Part shown: one piece after another, positions 46,020 to 57,115 of the stretch
Layout of the letters: every line of letters begins with the position of its first letter
How positions within the stretch are numbered: position 1 is the stretch's first letter
NCBI RefSeq assembly: GCF_036884655.1
Contig: NC_088345.1
Location: forward strand, 31,986,501-32,050,500
Direction: 5' to 3'
DNA: 64,000 nucleotides
Source of the DNA: Musa acuminata AAA Group
Lineage: Eukaryota; Streptophyta; Magnoliopsida; Zingiberales; Musaceae
Notes under the pieces: generated by a model
Told to the model about the DNA's origin: nothing
Databases searched by the model: none
The model's input: the letters and a program-made list of their open reading frames with translations, nothing else
Translations under genes and position numbers: made by a program

Positions 46020-46580
46020 CTGGAGAGGTGGCACCGCCTGGCAGAGCTCGAAGACTGAGCTCTGCCGATTGCTTCTTCTCTGCCAGAGCTCGAAGACTGA
46101 GCTCAATGGTTGCATCACCTGGCAGAGCTCGAAGACTGAGCTTGGTGGTTGCATCACCTGGCAGAGCTCGAAATCTGAGCTTGGTGGTTGCATCACTTGG
46201 CAGAGCTCCAAACTGAGCTCAAGCTGATGCACCATTCTGCCATAGCTCGAAGACTGAGCTTGGTGAATTCATCACCTTGCAAAGCTCGAGACTGAGCTCA
46301 GGCTGATGCACCACTCTGCCAAAGCTCGAAGACTGAGCTTGGTGGTTGCATCGCCTGGCAGAGCTCGGAACTTGAGCTCTGGCGGTGCAACCTCTTGGCT
46401 GGAGCGGTTGCACCTCCCAGCCGTGCACCCCTGGCGGTTGCACCTCCTGGCTGGGGCGGTTGCACCTCCCAGCCGTGCACCCCTGGCGGTTGCACCTCCT
46501 GGCTGGGGCGGTTGCACCTCCCAGCCCCACAGCCCAGGCGGTTGCACCTCCTGGCTGGGGCGGTTGCACCTCCTGGTGCA
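46020..46580. repeat. 39-bp and 52-bp tandem repeats, copy B 3' LTR
   Basis: Units of about 39 bp with GGTTGCATCACCTGGCAG, then near-exact 52-bp units made of two GCGGTTGCACCTCC halves (46432-46560). The counterpart is 52005-52565. Confidence 0.82.
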
Positions 46581-47431
46581 ATCAGGGTCCGAATGGTTCA
46601 CTCCATTCGACCCACTTTGAATCTTTTCAGGGGCCCAATTGCCCCAAGATTAAGCTAATGGGATCACTTCCCATTTTCATGCTTAATCATCGTGCTAACT
46701 ACGATTATCTCTAAGACAACTCCTGCAGCTTGCTCCGATGCGTCAATCGCTTCTTCCGGCGAGTTTCCGGCCAACTTCCGTCGATCAACCGATAACCCTC
46801 GGTGATCCTCCTGCGGACATCCGGCATACTCCTGGACTTTGCGACGATCCACTTGGCGAGTTCCGACGAGCTTCGCTTGGCAAGCTTCTGGACTTCTCGG
46901 ATCTGTTCTCTCTGAACCTCCGACGACCGTCCAAGCTTCCGTCGAACTCTCGAACTCCCAACGTGATCATGATCTTGACTCCGGCGCAACTCCTGCTGCT
47001 TGTCTTACTCTCATCGTAGTTAATCCTGCACAATTAAAACAAAACTTCGATCGAGACAATTAATCCTAAGCAATTAACCAAGTTGTCCGACATGTCATTG
47101 GTCCCTCGACGCTTCGTCCGATTCTTCGGCGCATCGTCCTCTCCTGCAGCCTATTGCCCAATCGGTCAGTTGACTCCGCAACTCCGATATCCTTGGCACA
47201 ATACCCGCTCTTCTTGGCCCGATGCCCGAGTCCACGGCCCGAAGCCTTCTGTCGATACGTCGACCGATCCACCGGCCCGACGTCCAATCTTCTGACATGA
47301 TCCTTCGGCACAACATGATTTTCCTGCTTTAATTGTCTCATCCTGATCGAAGCATCCTGCGTCACTCAAAACGCAGATTAAATCATAAACATATATCAAG
47401 TAGTTTCATCATCAAAATACGAGATTCAACA

Positions 47432-49606
47432 ATCTCCCCCTTTTTGATGATGACAACCACTTGATGACGGAGTTAAACTTAACTCCCGGAGTTTAAACAA
47501 ACTCCCCCTATCAATATGCCATATTGATAGAACCTCTTAGATTCAAAAATCTAAGCAACATGTCATCATAAACGGAGTTAACCTTAACTCCCGGAGTTTA
47601 AACAAACTCCCCCTATCAATATGCCATATTGATAGAACCTTGAATTCACACTGAATTCAAGTCATTGCAATATTCATCATGAATACTTGCAACACGTCAA
47701 CATGAACTTATGCATAAACTTATGCATCACATGTCATGTCATCAACATACTTCTCCCCCTTTGTCATCAACAAAAAGGAGAAGTATCACAATCAAGTGTT
47801 TGTGTGTGATATTGGTTCAACTCATTGCATGAAAATCATAGTATCAAGTTTTATCATCATGCAATCTTGGAGCTAGAAGATTTAGCAAGTGTTACATCAT
47901 GCTTAGAACATTCATGCTATCAAGTTTTAGATATGCAAGTTTTATAGCATATAAGATAGCACTTTTGGTAATGTTCAAGATAGCAAGTTCTACATCATGC
48001 AAGCTAGCAAATTAGAGATGTTCAAGAAGGCAACTTTTGCTTCTTGAAAATTTTGCTCACTTTGCTAGATGCGCAAGTTAGCATTTTTGCCTCTTGAGAT
48101 AGGCAAGATAGCACATTTGCTTCTTTTGAGATAGCAACTTTTTGCTTCTCTTTAGACCAACAAGCTAGCAATTTTTACGATATACAAGTTTCACAATATA
48201 TAAGCTAGCAAAAATTTCGAAAGCAAATGCAAGATAAATTTCTTGTGTAAGCTCATGATTCTTGCTTCCTATTGCAATGTGCAAATTGCAAGTTTTGCTT
48301 CTTGAGATATTCAAGATAGTGATGTTCAAGAAGACAATTTTTCTTCTTGAAATAAGCAAGTTAGCAATCTTTGCTTCTTAAAATAGGTAAGCTAGCAAAT
48401 CAAGTTTTTGCATCTTCTTGACTTGTACAAGCTAGCTATCTCCCCCTTTGTCATTGTCAACAAGGGAAAAACCCTTTACATCAATTTCTAAATCATGACA
48501 AAGGTAAGTAATCAATCTTATTTGTGCATCATTATAGTTTCAATGCACAAATTTATTAACATTACATTTCAAAAAATTTATGCATGATACCGAAAAATCA
48601 ATCATCATCATGAGCATATCAAACATGATATTCAAGCATTCATGATACATCATTTTGGCAGCATGATCATAGATATTCAAACGATGGTATCTAGAATTCA
48701 TTACATCCTATTATGCATGATCATTAACTCCTCATTTGTATTTCATGCATTATTTCATTTCATCTCATAAGGAATATCAAGAAGAGTTATTGGATGATGA
48801 GATAAATATTTTATGAATACACAGAATATCATAAGTGTTTCATGTATTCATATTATCACATGAAGCATATTATCATTTTTAAGATTCATAACATGAATAA
48901 CGTTATTACTATTTCATCAAAATTAGTTTCGAGATTCACATAATATCATGAAATCATTAATCTCGATAAAATGGGAAAAACATTTTCTTTTTAAGTGATT
49001 CTTTTAACACATCATAAAAAAGAAAAACTCATTCATAATTCAAGTGATTTACAAGATATCATAAATGAATTTATCACTTGTATTTCACCAAAATCGAAAA
49101 CTCTTAGAGATAGAAAATGATTGAAGCATTTAATCTGATTGAAGAATGATTCATATTTAAAGTGTAGCATTTGTCAGATCTGAAATCATCAAGTATAACT
49201 TTAATATTTTCATTGCAACATTAAGCAAGGTTTCATTGAACATAATTTTGAATGATTCTTATAAATGCCTAAAACTTCTTTAGTTTTAATTTATGATTGA
49301 CTTTATAATAGCATGCTCAAATCTTTATTTTTATGTCAAAACCATACATTATATTTAATAAACAAAGACAATGAAAAATATCAAGTCTTCCAGACAAAAG
49401 CCATGTATCGTCATTGAAAAGCAATATGAAAATCATCAAAATATACATTCTTGCTTCTCAAGCACATAAGATTAATCTCACTAGGTGTAAAATCATTAGA
49501 TTTCTATCTTGCATTAACATAAGACATGCAATTTTCATTATTAAATTATTAAAAATATAATTTTCAAGAAAATTTAAAGAAAAAGAAAAATGCATCATGA
49601 AATGCA
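47432..49606 (-). mobile_element. AT-rich noncoding internal region of copy B
   Basis: It contains three polypurine complements (47432-47444 next to the LTR, 47751-47763, 48439-48449), a direct repeat of about 100 bp (about 47464-47530 and 47572-47638, sharing CTCCCGGAGTTTAAACAAAC) and degenerate 'aagctagcaa' repeats (47870-48430). No coding potential is seen. It aligns with 1-2334. Confidence 0.82.
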
Positions 49607-50605
49607 TCATGTAATTTCGAAGTAAATTAGGGGGATTTCGATTACCTCATCATTGTAGGCTGTTAAGGCGTAGTTTGCCACCTTGCTTTTGTTGACTTTC
49701 TCTTCTTCGGAGGAGCTCGATTCATCCCAATTTTTGTTCTTCTTCTTGCGTTTAAAGCAAGTAGTTCCATTCTTTTTGCTTTTTAATTTTCGTTTCATTT
49801 TAAGTTCACCATCACTTGAGCTTATGCTCGAGTGGTCTTCAAATGTTCTATGTCCCAAATCCTTCCTGTTCTTTGGAAGGTTGGTTTGTTCATCATTGTC
49901 CTCATCACTTGAGTCATCGCTCAAGTGGCATTCATTTGTCCAGAGTTCCAAATCCTTCCTGTTCTTTGGAAGGTGGTTCTCAAGTTCTTCACGTGCATTG
50001 CACGTCATTTCATATGTGATCAATGAACCAATTAGTTCTTCAAGTGGAAAATGGTTCAAGTTTTTCGATTCTTGAATAGCAGTTACTTTTGAATCCCAAG
50101 TTTTAGAAAGTGAGCGCAAAACTTTGTTAACGAGTTCAAAATCCGAAAAGCTTTTACCAAGTGATTTTAAACTATTGACGACATCCGTAAAACGGGTGTA
50201 CATGTCAACAACGTTTTCGCTTGGTTTCATATGAAAAAGCTCGAAATCAAGCAGTAGAATATTAACTTTCGAGTCTTTGACTCTACTAGTTCCCTCGTGC
50301 GTGATTTCAAGAGTGCGCCAAATATCGAAAGCTGTTTCACACGTAGAAATCCGATTGAACTCATTTTTGTCCAATGCGCAAAATAAGGCATTCATAGCCT
50401 TTGCGTTTAAAGAAAAATTCTTCTTCTCCAAAACCGACCATTCGTTCATCGGTTTGGAGGGAAGTTGAAAACCATTTTCAATGATATTCCATAAATCCAG
50501 ATTTAGAGAAATTAAGAAAACTCTCATTCGAGTTTTCCAATAAGTGTAGTCCAATCCGTTAAAGAACGGTGGACGAAAGACCGAACAGCCCTCTTGAAAA
50601 GTCAT
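49607..50605 (-). CDS. Retrotransposon gag protein (copia/SIRE type), copy B
   Basis: 332 residues starting at the ATG after the primer-binding site, the same position as in copy A. An in-frame ORF continues upstream to 50746 but crosses the primer site and LTR, so that extension is not the start. Domains are the N-terminal copia gag (residues 1-60), a UBN2-like middle (about 75-210), and a Ser/Glu/Lys-rich tail with no CCHC zinc knuckle. A tandem motif (LPKNRKDLE...) occurs twice at about 215 and 245. No stops or frameshifts are present. It would form the particle shell if expressed. Confidence 0.88.
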   Translation of the reverse strand: MTFQEGCSVFRPPFFNGLDYTYWKTRMRVFLISLNLDLWNIIENGFQLPSKPMNEWSVLEKKNFSLNAKAMNALFCALDKNEFNRISTCETAFDIWRTLEITHEGTSRVKDSKVNILLLDFELFHMKPSENVVDMYTRFTDVVNSLKSLGKSFSDFELVNKVLRSLSKTWDSKVTAIQESKNLNHFPLEELIGSLITYEMTCNAREELENHLPKNRKDLELWTNECHLSDDSSDEDNDEQTNLPKNRKDLGHRTFEDHSSISSSDGELKMKRKLKSKKNGTTCFKRKKKNKNWDESSSSEEEKVNKSKVANYALTAYNDEVIEIPLIYFEIT

Positions 50606-50641
50606 TTCTCTCGGGTGTAAATCCGAAATGAGAAAAACCCC

Positions 50642-50653
50642 GCTCTGATACCA
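50642..50653 (-). promoter_or_regulatory. Primer-binding site of copy B
   Basis: TGGTATCAGAGC on the minus strand, 2 bases from the LTR edge at 50656. Confidence 0.9.
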
Positions 50654-50784
50654 ATTGTTAGGATCGAGAGCACTAAGAGGGGGGGGGTGAATTAGTGCAG
50701 CGGAAATCTTACAATAAATTAAAAACCAAAAGCTGCGTTCGTTCAAAAACTATTATGATGCAAAAGCAAATTCTCAGTTTGTAT

Positions 50785-51185
50785 CTAAGTGCAGTTTGCG
50801 TCTAAGCGCAGATTGCGTCTAAGCGCAGTTTTGCGTCTAAGCGCAGATTGCGTCTAAGCGCAGTTTTGCGTCTAAGCGCAGTTTACGTCTAAACTCAGAT
50901 TTACGTCTAAACGCAGTTTTACGTCTAAACGCAGATTTACGTCTAAACGCAGATTTACGTCTTAACGCAGTTTTACGTCTAAACGTAGTTTTACGTCTAA
51001 ACGCAGATTTACGTCTAAACGCAGTTTTACGTCTAAACGTAGTTTTACGTCTAAACGCAGATTTACGTCTAAACACAGTTTTACGTCTAAACGCAGTTTT
51101 ACGTCTAAACGCAATTTTACGTCTAAACGCAGTTTTGCGTCTAAACGCAGATTTACGTCTAAACGCAGTTAGACGCAGATTTACG
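50785..51185. repeat. 18-bp minisatellite, copy B 5' LTR
   Basis: Same array as 44800-45200 with one visible substitution (50984 against 44999). Confidence 0.9.
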
Positions 51186-51908
51186 TCTAAACTTTGAAAC
51201 TCGTTTGTATACTCGCAGAAGGCAGTATGCAGTTCAAACCAAGACGTAAACGTGAACTGAAATCTGATGATTGAGCGAAGAAAGCCGATTTACGTCTGAA
51301 TGCAGTTTTACGTCTAAATGTTGAAACTCGTTCGTAAAATCGTAGAGGACAGATTGCAGTTATCAATAGGATTAAAATGTAAGCGTAAACTGCAAGGAAG
51401 CTCGTTCGTAAAAACACGGAAAACAGTTCTGCAGAATCAAACGTAAACGTAAACTGTAATATATGAAAATACGAGTTTACGTCTGAATGCAGATTTGGAA
51501 GAACAGCACTTAGAACTTGTTCGTGAAAGCGCAGAGAGCAGTAGTGATGAGGGAGGTTTGCAGTAATGATAAAGTGCTCGAAAATAAACGCAAACCAGAG
51601 ATTTAGAGTGGTTCGGTCAGCCTTGACCTACTCCACTTTTGGCTTCCTCCACCAATGAGGTTGCCGACGTCAACTAGCTGCCTTCCTTCAATGGGCGAAG
51701 GCCAAACTTCCCTCTTACAGTTTCTCTCCTTTTGACAGGCTTAGGAGACAACCTTTACAGACCTTTCTCTCCTCACTTTACAGTTGAAAACTTGAAGAAC
51801 AGAAGGAGGAGACTCAAGGATTTACAACACTTTTGAGCTCTTTAGAATCACAGAAAAGATCACAATTTCGGTATGTGTCTGTATCTTTTCAGTGCTGAAT
51901 GGGTGGGG

Positions 51909-51917
51909 TATTTATAG
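51909..51917 (-). promoter_or_regulatory. LTR TATA box, copy B 5' LTR (likely active promoter)
   Basis: CTATAAATA on the minus strand. As it lies in the 5' LTR it would start the element's transcript, running through the minisatellite and U5 into gag. Confidence 0.65.
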
Positions 51918-53469
51918 GCCCCAACCCAATTCAAAATTCGAGCTCAAAACGATCAAATCGATCTAATCCCAGAATTTCTGGGATCAGGCGGTTGCACCTC
52001 TCAACTGGAGAGGTGGCACCGCCTGGCAGAGCTCGAAGACTGAGCTCTGCCGATTGCTTCTTCTCTGCCAGAGCTCGAAGACTGAGCTCAATGGTTGCAT
52101 CACCTGGCAGAGCTCGAAGACTGAGCTTGGTGGTTGCATCACCTGGCAGAGCTCGAAATCTGAGCTTGGTGGTTGCATCACTTGGCAGAGCTCCAAACTG
52201 AGCTCAAGCTGATGCACCATTCTGCCATAGCTCGAAGACTGAGCTTGGTGAATTCATCACCTTGCAAAGCTCGAGACTGAGCTCAGGCTGATGCACCACT
52301 CTGCCAAAGCTCGAAGACTGAGCTTGGTGGTTGCATCGCCTGGCAGAGCTCGGAACTTGAGCTCTGGCGGTGCAACCTCTTGGCTGGAGCGGTTGCACCT
52401 CCCAGCCGTGCACCCCTGGCGGTTGCACCTCCTGGCTGGGGCGGTTGCACCTCCCAGCCGTGCACCCCTGGCGGTTGCACCTCCTGGCTGGGGCGGTTGC
52501 ACCTCCCAGCCCCACAGCCCAGGCGGTTGCACCTCCTGGCTGGGGCGGTTGCACCTCCTGGTGCAATCAGGGTCCGAATGGTTCACTCCATTCGACCCAC
52601 TTTGAATCTTTTCAGGGGCCCAATTGCCCCAAGATTAAGCTAATGGGATCACTTCCCATTTTCATGCTTAATCATCGTGCTAACTACGATTATCTCTAAG
52701 ACAACTCCTGCAGCTTGCTCCGATGCGTCAATCGCTTCTTCCGGCGAGTTTCCGGCCAACTTCCGTCGATCAACCGATAACCCTCGGTGATCCTCCTGCG
52801 GACATCCGGCATACTCCTGGACTTTGCGACGATCCACTTGGCGAGTTCCGACGAGCTTCGCTTGGCAAGCTTCTGGACTTCTCGGATCTGTTCTCTCTGA
52901 ACCTCCGACGACCGTCCAAGCTTCCGTCGAACTCTCGAACTCCCAACGTGATCATGATCTTGACTCCGGCGCAACTCCTGCTGCTTGTCTTACTCTCATC
53001 GTAGTTAATCCTGCACAATTAAAACAAAACTTCGATCGAGACAATTAATCCTAAGCAATTAACCAAGTTGTCCGACATGTCATTGGTCCCTCGACGCTTC
53101 GTCCGATTCTTCGGCGCATCGTCCTCTCCTGCAGCCTATTGCCCAATCGGTCAGTTGACTCCGCAACTCCGATATCCTTGGCACAATACCCGCTCTTCTT
53201 GGCCCGATGCCCGAGTCCACGGCCCGAAGCCTTCTGTCGATACGTCGACCGATCCACCGGCCCGACGTCCAATCTTCTGACATGATCCTTCGGCACAACA
53301 TGATTTTCCTGCTTTAATTGTCTCATCCTGATCGAAGCATCCTGCGTCACTCAAAACGCAGATTAAATCATAAACATATATCAAGTAGTTTCATCATCAA
53401 AATACGAGATTCAACAATGACACGTGTGACTTGACACATAGTCTTTTTGCTTATTATATTTTGGCATTG

Positions 53470-53474
<5 letters not shown>

Positions 53475-53507
<33 letters not shown>
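53475..53507. repeat. (TA)n microsatellite in solo LTR
   Basis: About 16 TA repeats, absent from the related LTR at 23129-24627 except for a short (AT) run at 24499-24507. Confidence 0.85.
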
Positions 53508-53508
<1 letters not shown>

Positions 53509-54922
53509 GTTGTCCTTGGATCTGTTCAATGGGAATCAGATCGTAATGTAATCACGATAATGAGATCAATTCACCTTTAAACACAGATCCTAAATAATCC
53601 TGGTCATAGGTTTACTCGAGAGGGATATCAAGATAACCGGACATACTGGTATGCTGTATACCCATCAATATGATGGATGCAACTGGTCTTATAGCTGCTC
53701 TTGTAGGAACACTAGGGATATAGCACAGGTGCTCATTAGAGAATGAGTTCACTGATTGATCCGCTTCCGAAATGTTGGATGGTTGATGATGTCTTATTGT
53801 CATACAGCGATTCCGTAGTCCCAGTGATGTATCTGATCCTTAGACTTAAGACACTAACGATGTCTTGTATTAGTGCTTCACTCTTTGATACTAGACTTAT
53901 AGGTTTGGATGTCCTAGATCTAGTAAAGTCGATCATCGGGAGTGATAGTCAACCGTACGAGCGCTATTGAGTGTCGATAAAGGATCATCTGCTCTCGGTA
54001 TCATGAAAGAAATATCACATATGTTCTTGCTCAGACAAATCCCTAGACAGGGTCATTCGGATTGACAGAGAAAGAGTTCTCCGAGAGAATCCGATTAGAG
54101 CGAGACTTGAGTAGAAACCGTATGGATTTGACAACACCATACCCGGAATACGGTCTCTGGGATATTATATGGATGAGGGACTATAAATATACGGTAACTG
54201 AGGACTGACAGGTCCAATGGATTAAATTCCCCTGTATCGTTTGGGGACTGCAACGTAGTGGCCTAGTATGTCCGTAGTCGATGAGTCGAGTGAGTTATTA
54301 TGGAGATAATAATTCACTGAGCCAGAAGGAGTTCGAATAGGTATGACTCATGGCCAGCTCGATATTGGGCCTAAATGATTACACACATATGGTAAGCATT
54401 GCGATTAGTAAAGGTTCAAATATAAAATATCCGCCGAAGCTCCTATCTTATTGGATATCCAATAACCCCCTGAATTATTGGATCACATTAACGAGATCCA
54501 ATATGAGCCCATGAGAGATTATTGGATAGAGATCTACTAATATAAGATGTTTGGGTAATTGGATGGAGATCCAATACCCAATAGGGGAGGATCCATTAGG
54601 GTTAAGTTTATTATGGAACTCTATAAATTGGAGGGAATCAGTGGTTCATAGGCTAGAGCCTTTTGCTTGCCTCTCTTATTCTCGTCCCCCTCTACCAGAG
54701 AGGAGTGCGCTTGACCTCATTCACCCTCTCCTAGAAATCTGCAAGGATTCAGGGATATACGATCTCCCTAGGTAACACAATTTATCTTATACGCAGTTTT
54801 TAGTTTCGCGGATTTTTGCGTACTAATCTTCGCACGACGACGAATACATCTTTAGGAATTGGGGATTTTATTTTCTGTTCTTCTAATGCGCATATGATGT
54901 CGCCCCCCAAGATTTCCCAACA

Positions 54923-55199
54923 GATACTCCCGCTATGACGGATTGATATCGATCCTCCCGCTCATACGATCGAGCCAACACACTCACACCCTGTTGGTCG
55001 AGTACCTGCCCAAGAAGTAGAAGAAGGGGCAAGCCCAAAAGAAGACCCAACCTTCCAGACAGTAGGGGGAGGGAAAAAAACAGAGAGGGAAACCTCCCAA
55101 AGCAGAAGGGGGAGATCAAAAAATGAGAGAGAGTGAACTACCGTGCGAAATGGGGAGAACAAAGACAGAGAGGGAAGGAAAAAAGAAAGGATTCACTTA
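54923..55199 (+). mobile_element. 3' end of Tat-like element: last 46-bp repeats and purine-rich tract
   Basis: 54928-54990 continues the tandem repeats cut at 44626. The stretch 55060-55190 is strongly purine-rich on the plus strand (GAGAGGGAAACC, GAGGGAAGGAAAAAAGAAAGG) and lies directly before the LTR at 55200, so it is the likely polypurine tract of the plus-sense element. Confidence 0.62.
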
Positions 55200-55800
55200 T
55201 GTCAACATTCGTCAATCCTACATTTGCCCTAGCTGACAACTCAACAGAAGCCATGCCTCCGCATTAATGACTAGCAGCATGCCCCCTGCTTCCCCAGTCG
55301 CTTACTGGCTGACATCTCAACAGAAGCCATGCCTCCGTATTAATGATTGACAGCATGGCCCGACTTCACCAGCCTTCCCCTTCGGATGACCGATGGAGGG
55401 CTCACTCCCTGCCTAACCTAAAGCAACAGGGGAGTCAGCCCAAAGGCGTCCCAACAGTCCGCACCAACAAGCCATCCTTATTAATGCCTCCACCATATAT
55501 AGTAAGGGAGGTCTTGGCTAACACGCGTCTAGACCGCTCAATGAGTAGGTATAAAAGCCAAGACCTATACCTAGACAAAATGAGGCAGGCAAAAACCATC
55601 TATTATCTCATTTACACTACTCTCACCATTGTCTTCCTCCCTGTCCATCTTTCACTAACTTAAGCATCGAAGGGGTCGACCTAGGACACCCTCGGCACAA
55701 GCCTATTGTGCAAGGTCGTCAGCGTAGCTCGGAGGCACAACTAGAAGGCAAGCCAGCAGAAGGGACCTACACTTTCGACATATAATTAATCGGGCCAACT
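55200..55800 (+). repeat. 3' LTR of Tat-like gypsy element
   Basis: It starts about TGTCAACATTCG after the purine tract, contains 75-bp units (55235-55370), a plus-strand TATA box (GGTATAAAAGCC, about 55551-55562) and the TTCACTAACTTAAGCATCG block. The right end, near 55800, is uncertain. Confidence 0.65.
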
Positions 55801-56436
55801 CACTAGCCGACTGTCTCTGTGTGTTAACAAGAAATATCCAAAAGTTGAGTTTGTAACCTATGACTTGGAACTTTCTAAGATGACAACAGGTTTAGTAAGA
55901 GAAACTATGATATATCCTATTTTCGCCCGCATGGAGGTTCAAGATATTAAATATTTTTTGTTAATTTACTTACCCGATATCGAGATCTTGAAAAGTAAAG
56001 CACTTCTTGGATGTTTAAAATTTTTAATACCCAAAAATTCATAACATAAATTGACAGAAAAGAGATGTTTAAATTGTCAACAGCAAAAATTTCTCAGCTT
56101 CGTAATGAACATTTCCTATATTAAATCTACGTATCGAAGCAACACAATTCCACCCACAAGTTATGTGGAAGTTCTTATACCGAAGAGTGTCAGTGTGGAT
56201 GAATCCGCATGTATCATTTCTGCAAATCATTGCCACGGTCATCCTCCATCGATAGATAGTTTCATCCTTTTCTTCATTCTCTTTTCAAAGGAATCGAGTT
56301 GATATTTAAGACCTAAGACTCAGAAGGGCCAGCTAGTCACAAATAATGCACCAAATCAGACAGCAATGCGAATCCTAGCAAAGGAATTTAAATGAACCAA
56401 CCAAGTAGGTTAAAGCTCAAAAACCCTAAGGGAACC
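55801..56436. other. Probable ankyrin-gene intron or intergenic DNA
   Basis: AT-rich, T-rich on the minus strand, with no exon found. As sense is minus for the ankyrin exon at 56574, this is most simply the start of its first intron (which begins at 56573), interrupted on the left by the Tat-like element. Confidence 0.5.
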
Positions 56437-56573
56437 TTAAAACTCAGTGCCCAACTCTCGGCGGCGCAATAAGTTGCTTGCTCGACAGATTCTGAACCAA
56501 GCGAAGAGCCCACCACATGATAACGACAACAAAAGTGAAGATTGAGGAAAGGAGAACAAGGGAGAAAGGATAC

Positions 56574-56743
56574 GGTGTCCGGGAATGGCGATCTCGAGTA
56601 TTGACGGCGAGGGGATTAGCGTTGCATATGGACTCGACCGTGGTGAGGTCCCCGTTCCTTGCGGCGGCGTGGAGATCGGAAGATTCGCTGCCCCCCTTCG
56701 GTAATCGGTTCTTCCTCCTCGATGCCACTCCGGGGTCTCCCAT
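56574..56743 (-). CDS. Ankyrin-repeat protein, first exon (rest not found)
   Basis: The exon codes for 56 residues beginning MGDPGVASRRKNR, then LHAAARNGDLTTVESICNAN, which is the start of an ankyrin repeat, and ends ...RDRHSRT plus two bases of the next codon before a GT donor (56573). That is where ankyrin proteins of this kind continue into PLHLAAWAG-like text. An upstream in-frame ATG at 56848 would add 35 residues, but the composition there is unlike a conserved N-terminus. I find no second exon in the window: to the left is a transposon block of more than 14 kb. Either the intron is very long or the gene is truncated. Confidence 0.72.
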
Positions 56744-57115
56744 CTCCGCGGGGTGTGCCGTCGTGGCGCTTCGAGCGACGAAGGCAGCGGTAATACATAG
56801 TTGATTGAAGGCCGAGACCGTAGCAGGATGGGCCGAGTTAAGGCCCACAAATGTGGAGACGTACTTCGAACGAAGATACCTTGGATCGTTAGAATCGGAC
56901 TAGGATTCCGAGAGACATTGGATCGAGCTGGGGCTCAACACCCGCATCTTTCCTTCTTGGATTAGGATTATAGCTCGATTCGGATAGGATTCCGAATCGA
57001 ACTGGGGTTCGGACACTCTGCCTGTTATATAAGGACGTGACCTTTGGACTTGTCACGCATCACTCCTCTCCGACACTCTTCTTCGCTCCACACTGTTGTA
57101 TCGTCGCGTGGAAAG
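56744..57115. promoter_or_regulatory. Bidirectional intergenic region between ankyrin exon and CAF1
   Basis: 372 bp separate the two start codons, which diverge. A TATA box for CAF1 (TATATAAG, 57026-57033) lies about 90 bp before its ATG. Short GGATTCCGA / CGAATCGA inverted blocks (about 56899-57003) occur between them. No TATA is clear on the ankyrin side. Confidence 0.6.
57026..57033 (+). promoter_or_regulatory. TATA box of the CAF1 gene
   Basis: TATATAAG. It predicts transcription starting near 57056, downstream of the ATG at 57044, and so supports the second ATG (57116) as the true start. Confidence 0.7.

Larger units (their letters stand above)
44671..47431 (-). repeat. 3' LTR of copy B
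   Basis: 2761 bp, TGTTAGGATCGAG...GAGATTCAACA. It contains an 18-bp minisatellite (about 44800-45200), the TATA box (45924-45932, minus), 39-bp repeats (about 46020-46370) and 52-bp repeats (about 46390-46580). Compared with the 5' LTR I see substitutions at 44714 and 44999 and no length difference. Confidence 0.93.
44671..53416 (-). mobile_element. Complete gag-only SIRE-like retrotransposon, copy B (TSD ATGAC)
   Basis: An 8746-bp element with perfect ATGAC duplications (44666-44670 and 53417-53421) and two equal LTRs of 2761 bp. The internal region (3224 bp) has, on the minus strand, a primer-binding site, one intact gag ORF and about 2.2 kb of AT-rich noncoding DNA with three polypurine stretches. 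There is no trace of protease, integrase, RT or RNase H. The insertion target lies in a solo copia LTR. The two LTRs are almost identical, so the insertion is very recent. It must be mobilised in trans. Confidence 0.93.
50656..53416 (-). repeat. 5' LTR of copy B
   Basis: 2761 bp, offset exactly 5985 bp from the 3' LTR throughout. TATA box at 51909-51917 (minus), the 18-bp array at about 50785-51185 and the 39/52-bp repeats at about 52005-52565. Confidence 0.93.
44627..54922 (-). mobile_element. Solo copia LTR (TSD GATAC) containing a nested element
   Basis: Starts TGCTAGTCATAAG and ends TTTCCCAACA, flanked by perfect GATAC duplications (44622-44626 and 54923-54927). Taking out the nested element leaves about 1.55 kb (44627-44670 plus 53422-54922), which is a complete LTR of the family at 23129-24627 in the opposite orientation, here plus-oriented in U3-U5 order. 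No primer-binding site or coding region is attached, so it is a solo LTR formed by recombination between two LTRs. A (TA)n run lies at 53475-53507. Confidence 0.88.

Noticed and set aside
46219..46620. Overlapping ORFs on both strands in the GC-rich LTR repeats (also 4703-5165, 52204-52605)
   Set aside because: Repeat-driven open frames in U3; composition follows the 39/52-bp repeats and the frames differ between copies.
49607..50746. 379-residue reading of gag starting at 50746
   Set aside because: The extra N-terminus translates the primer-binding site and LTR end; the ATG at 50605 matches copy A and family N-termini.
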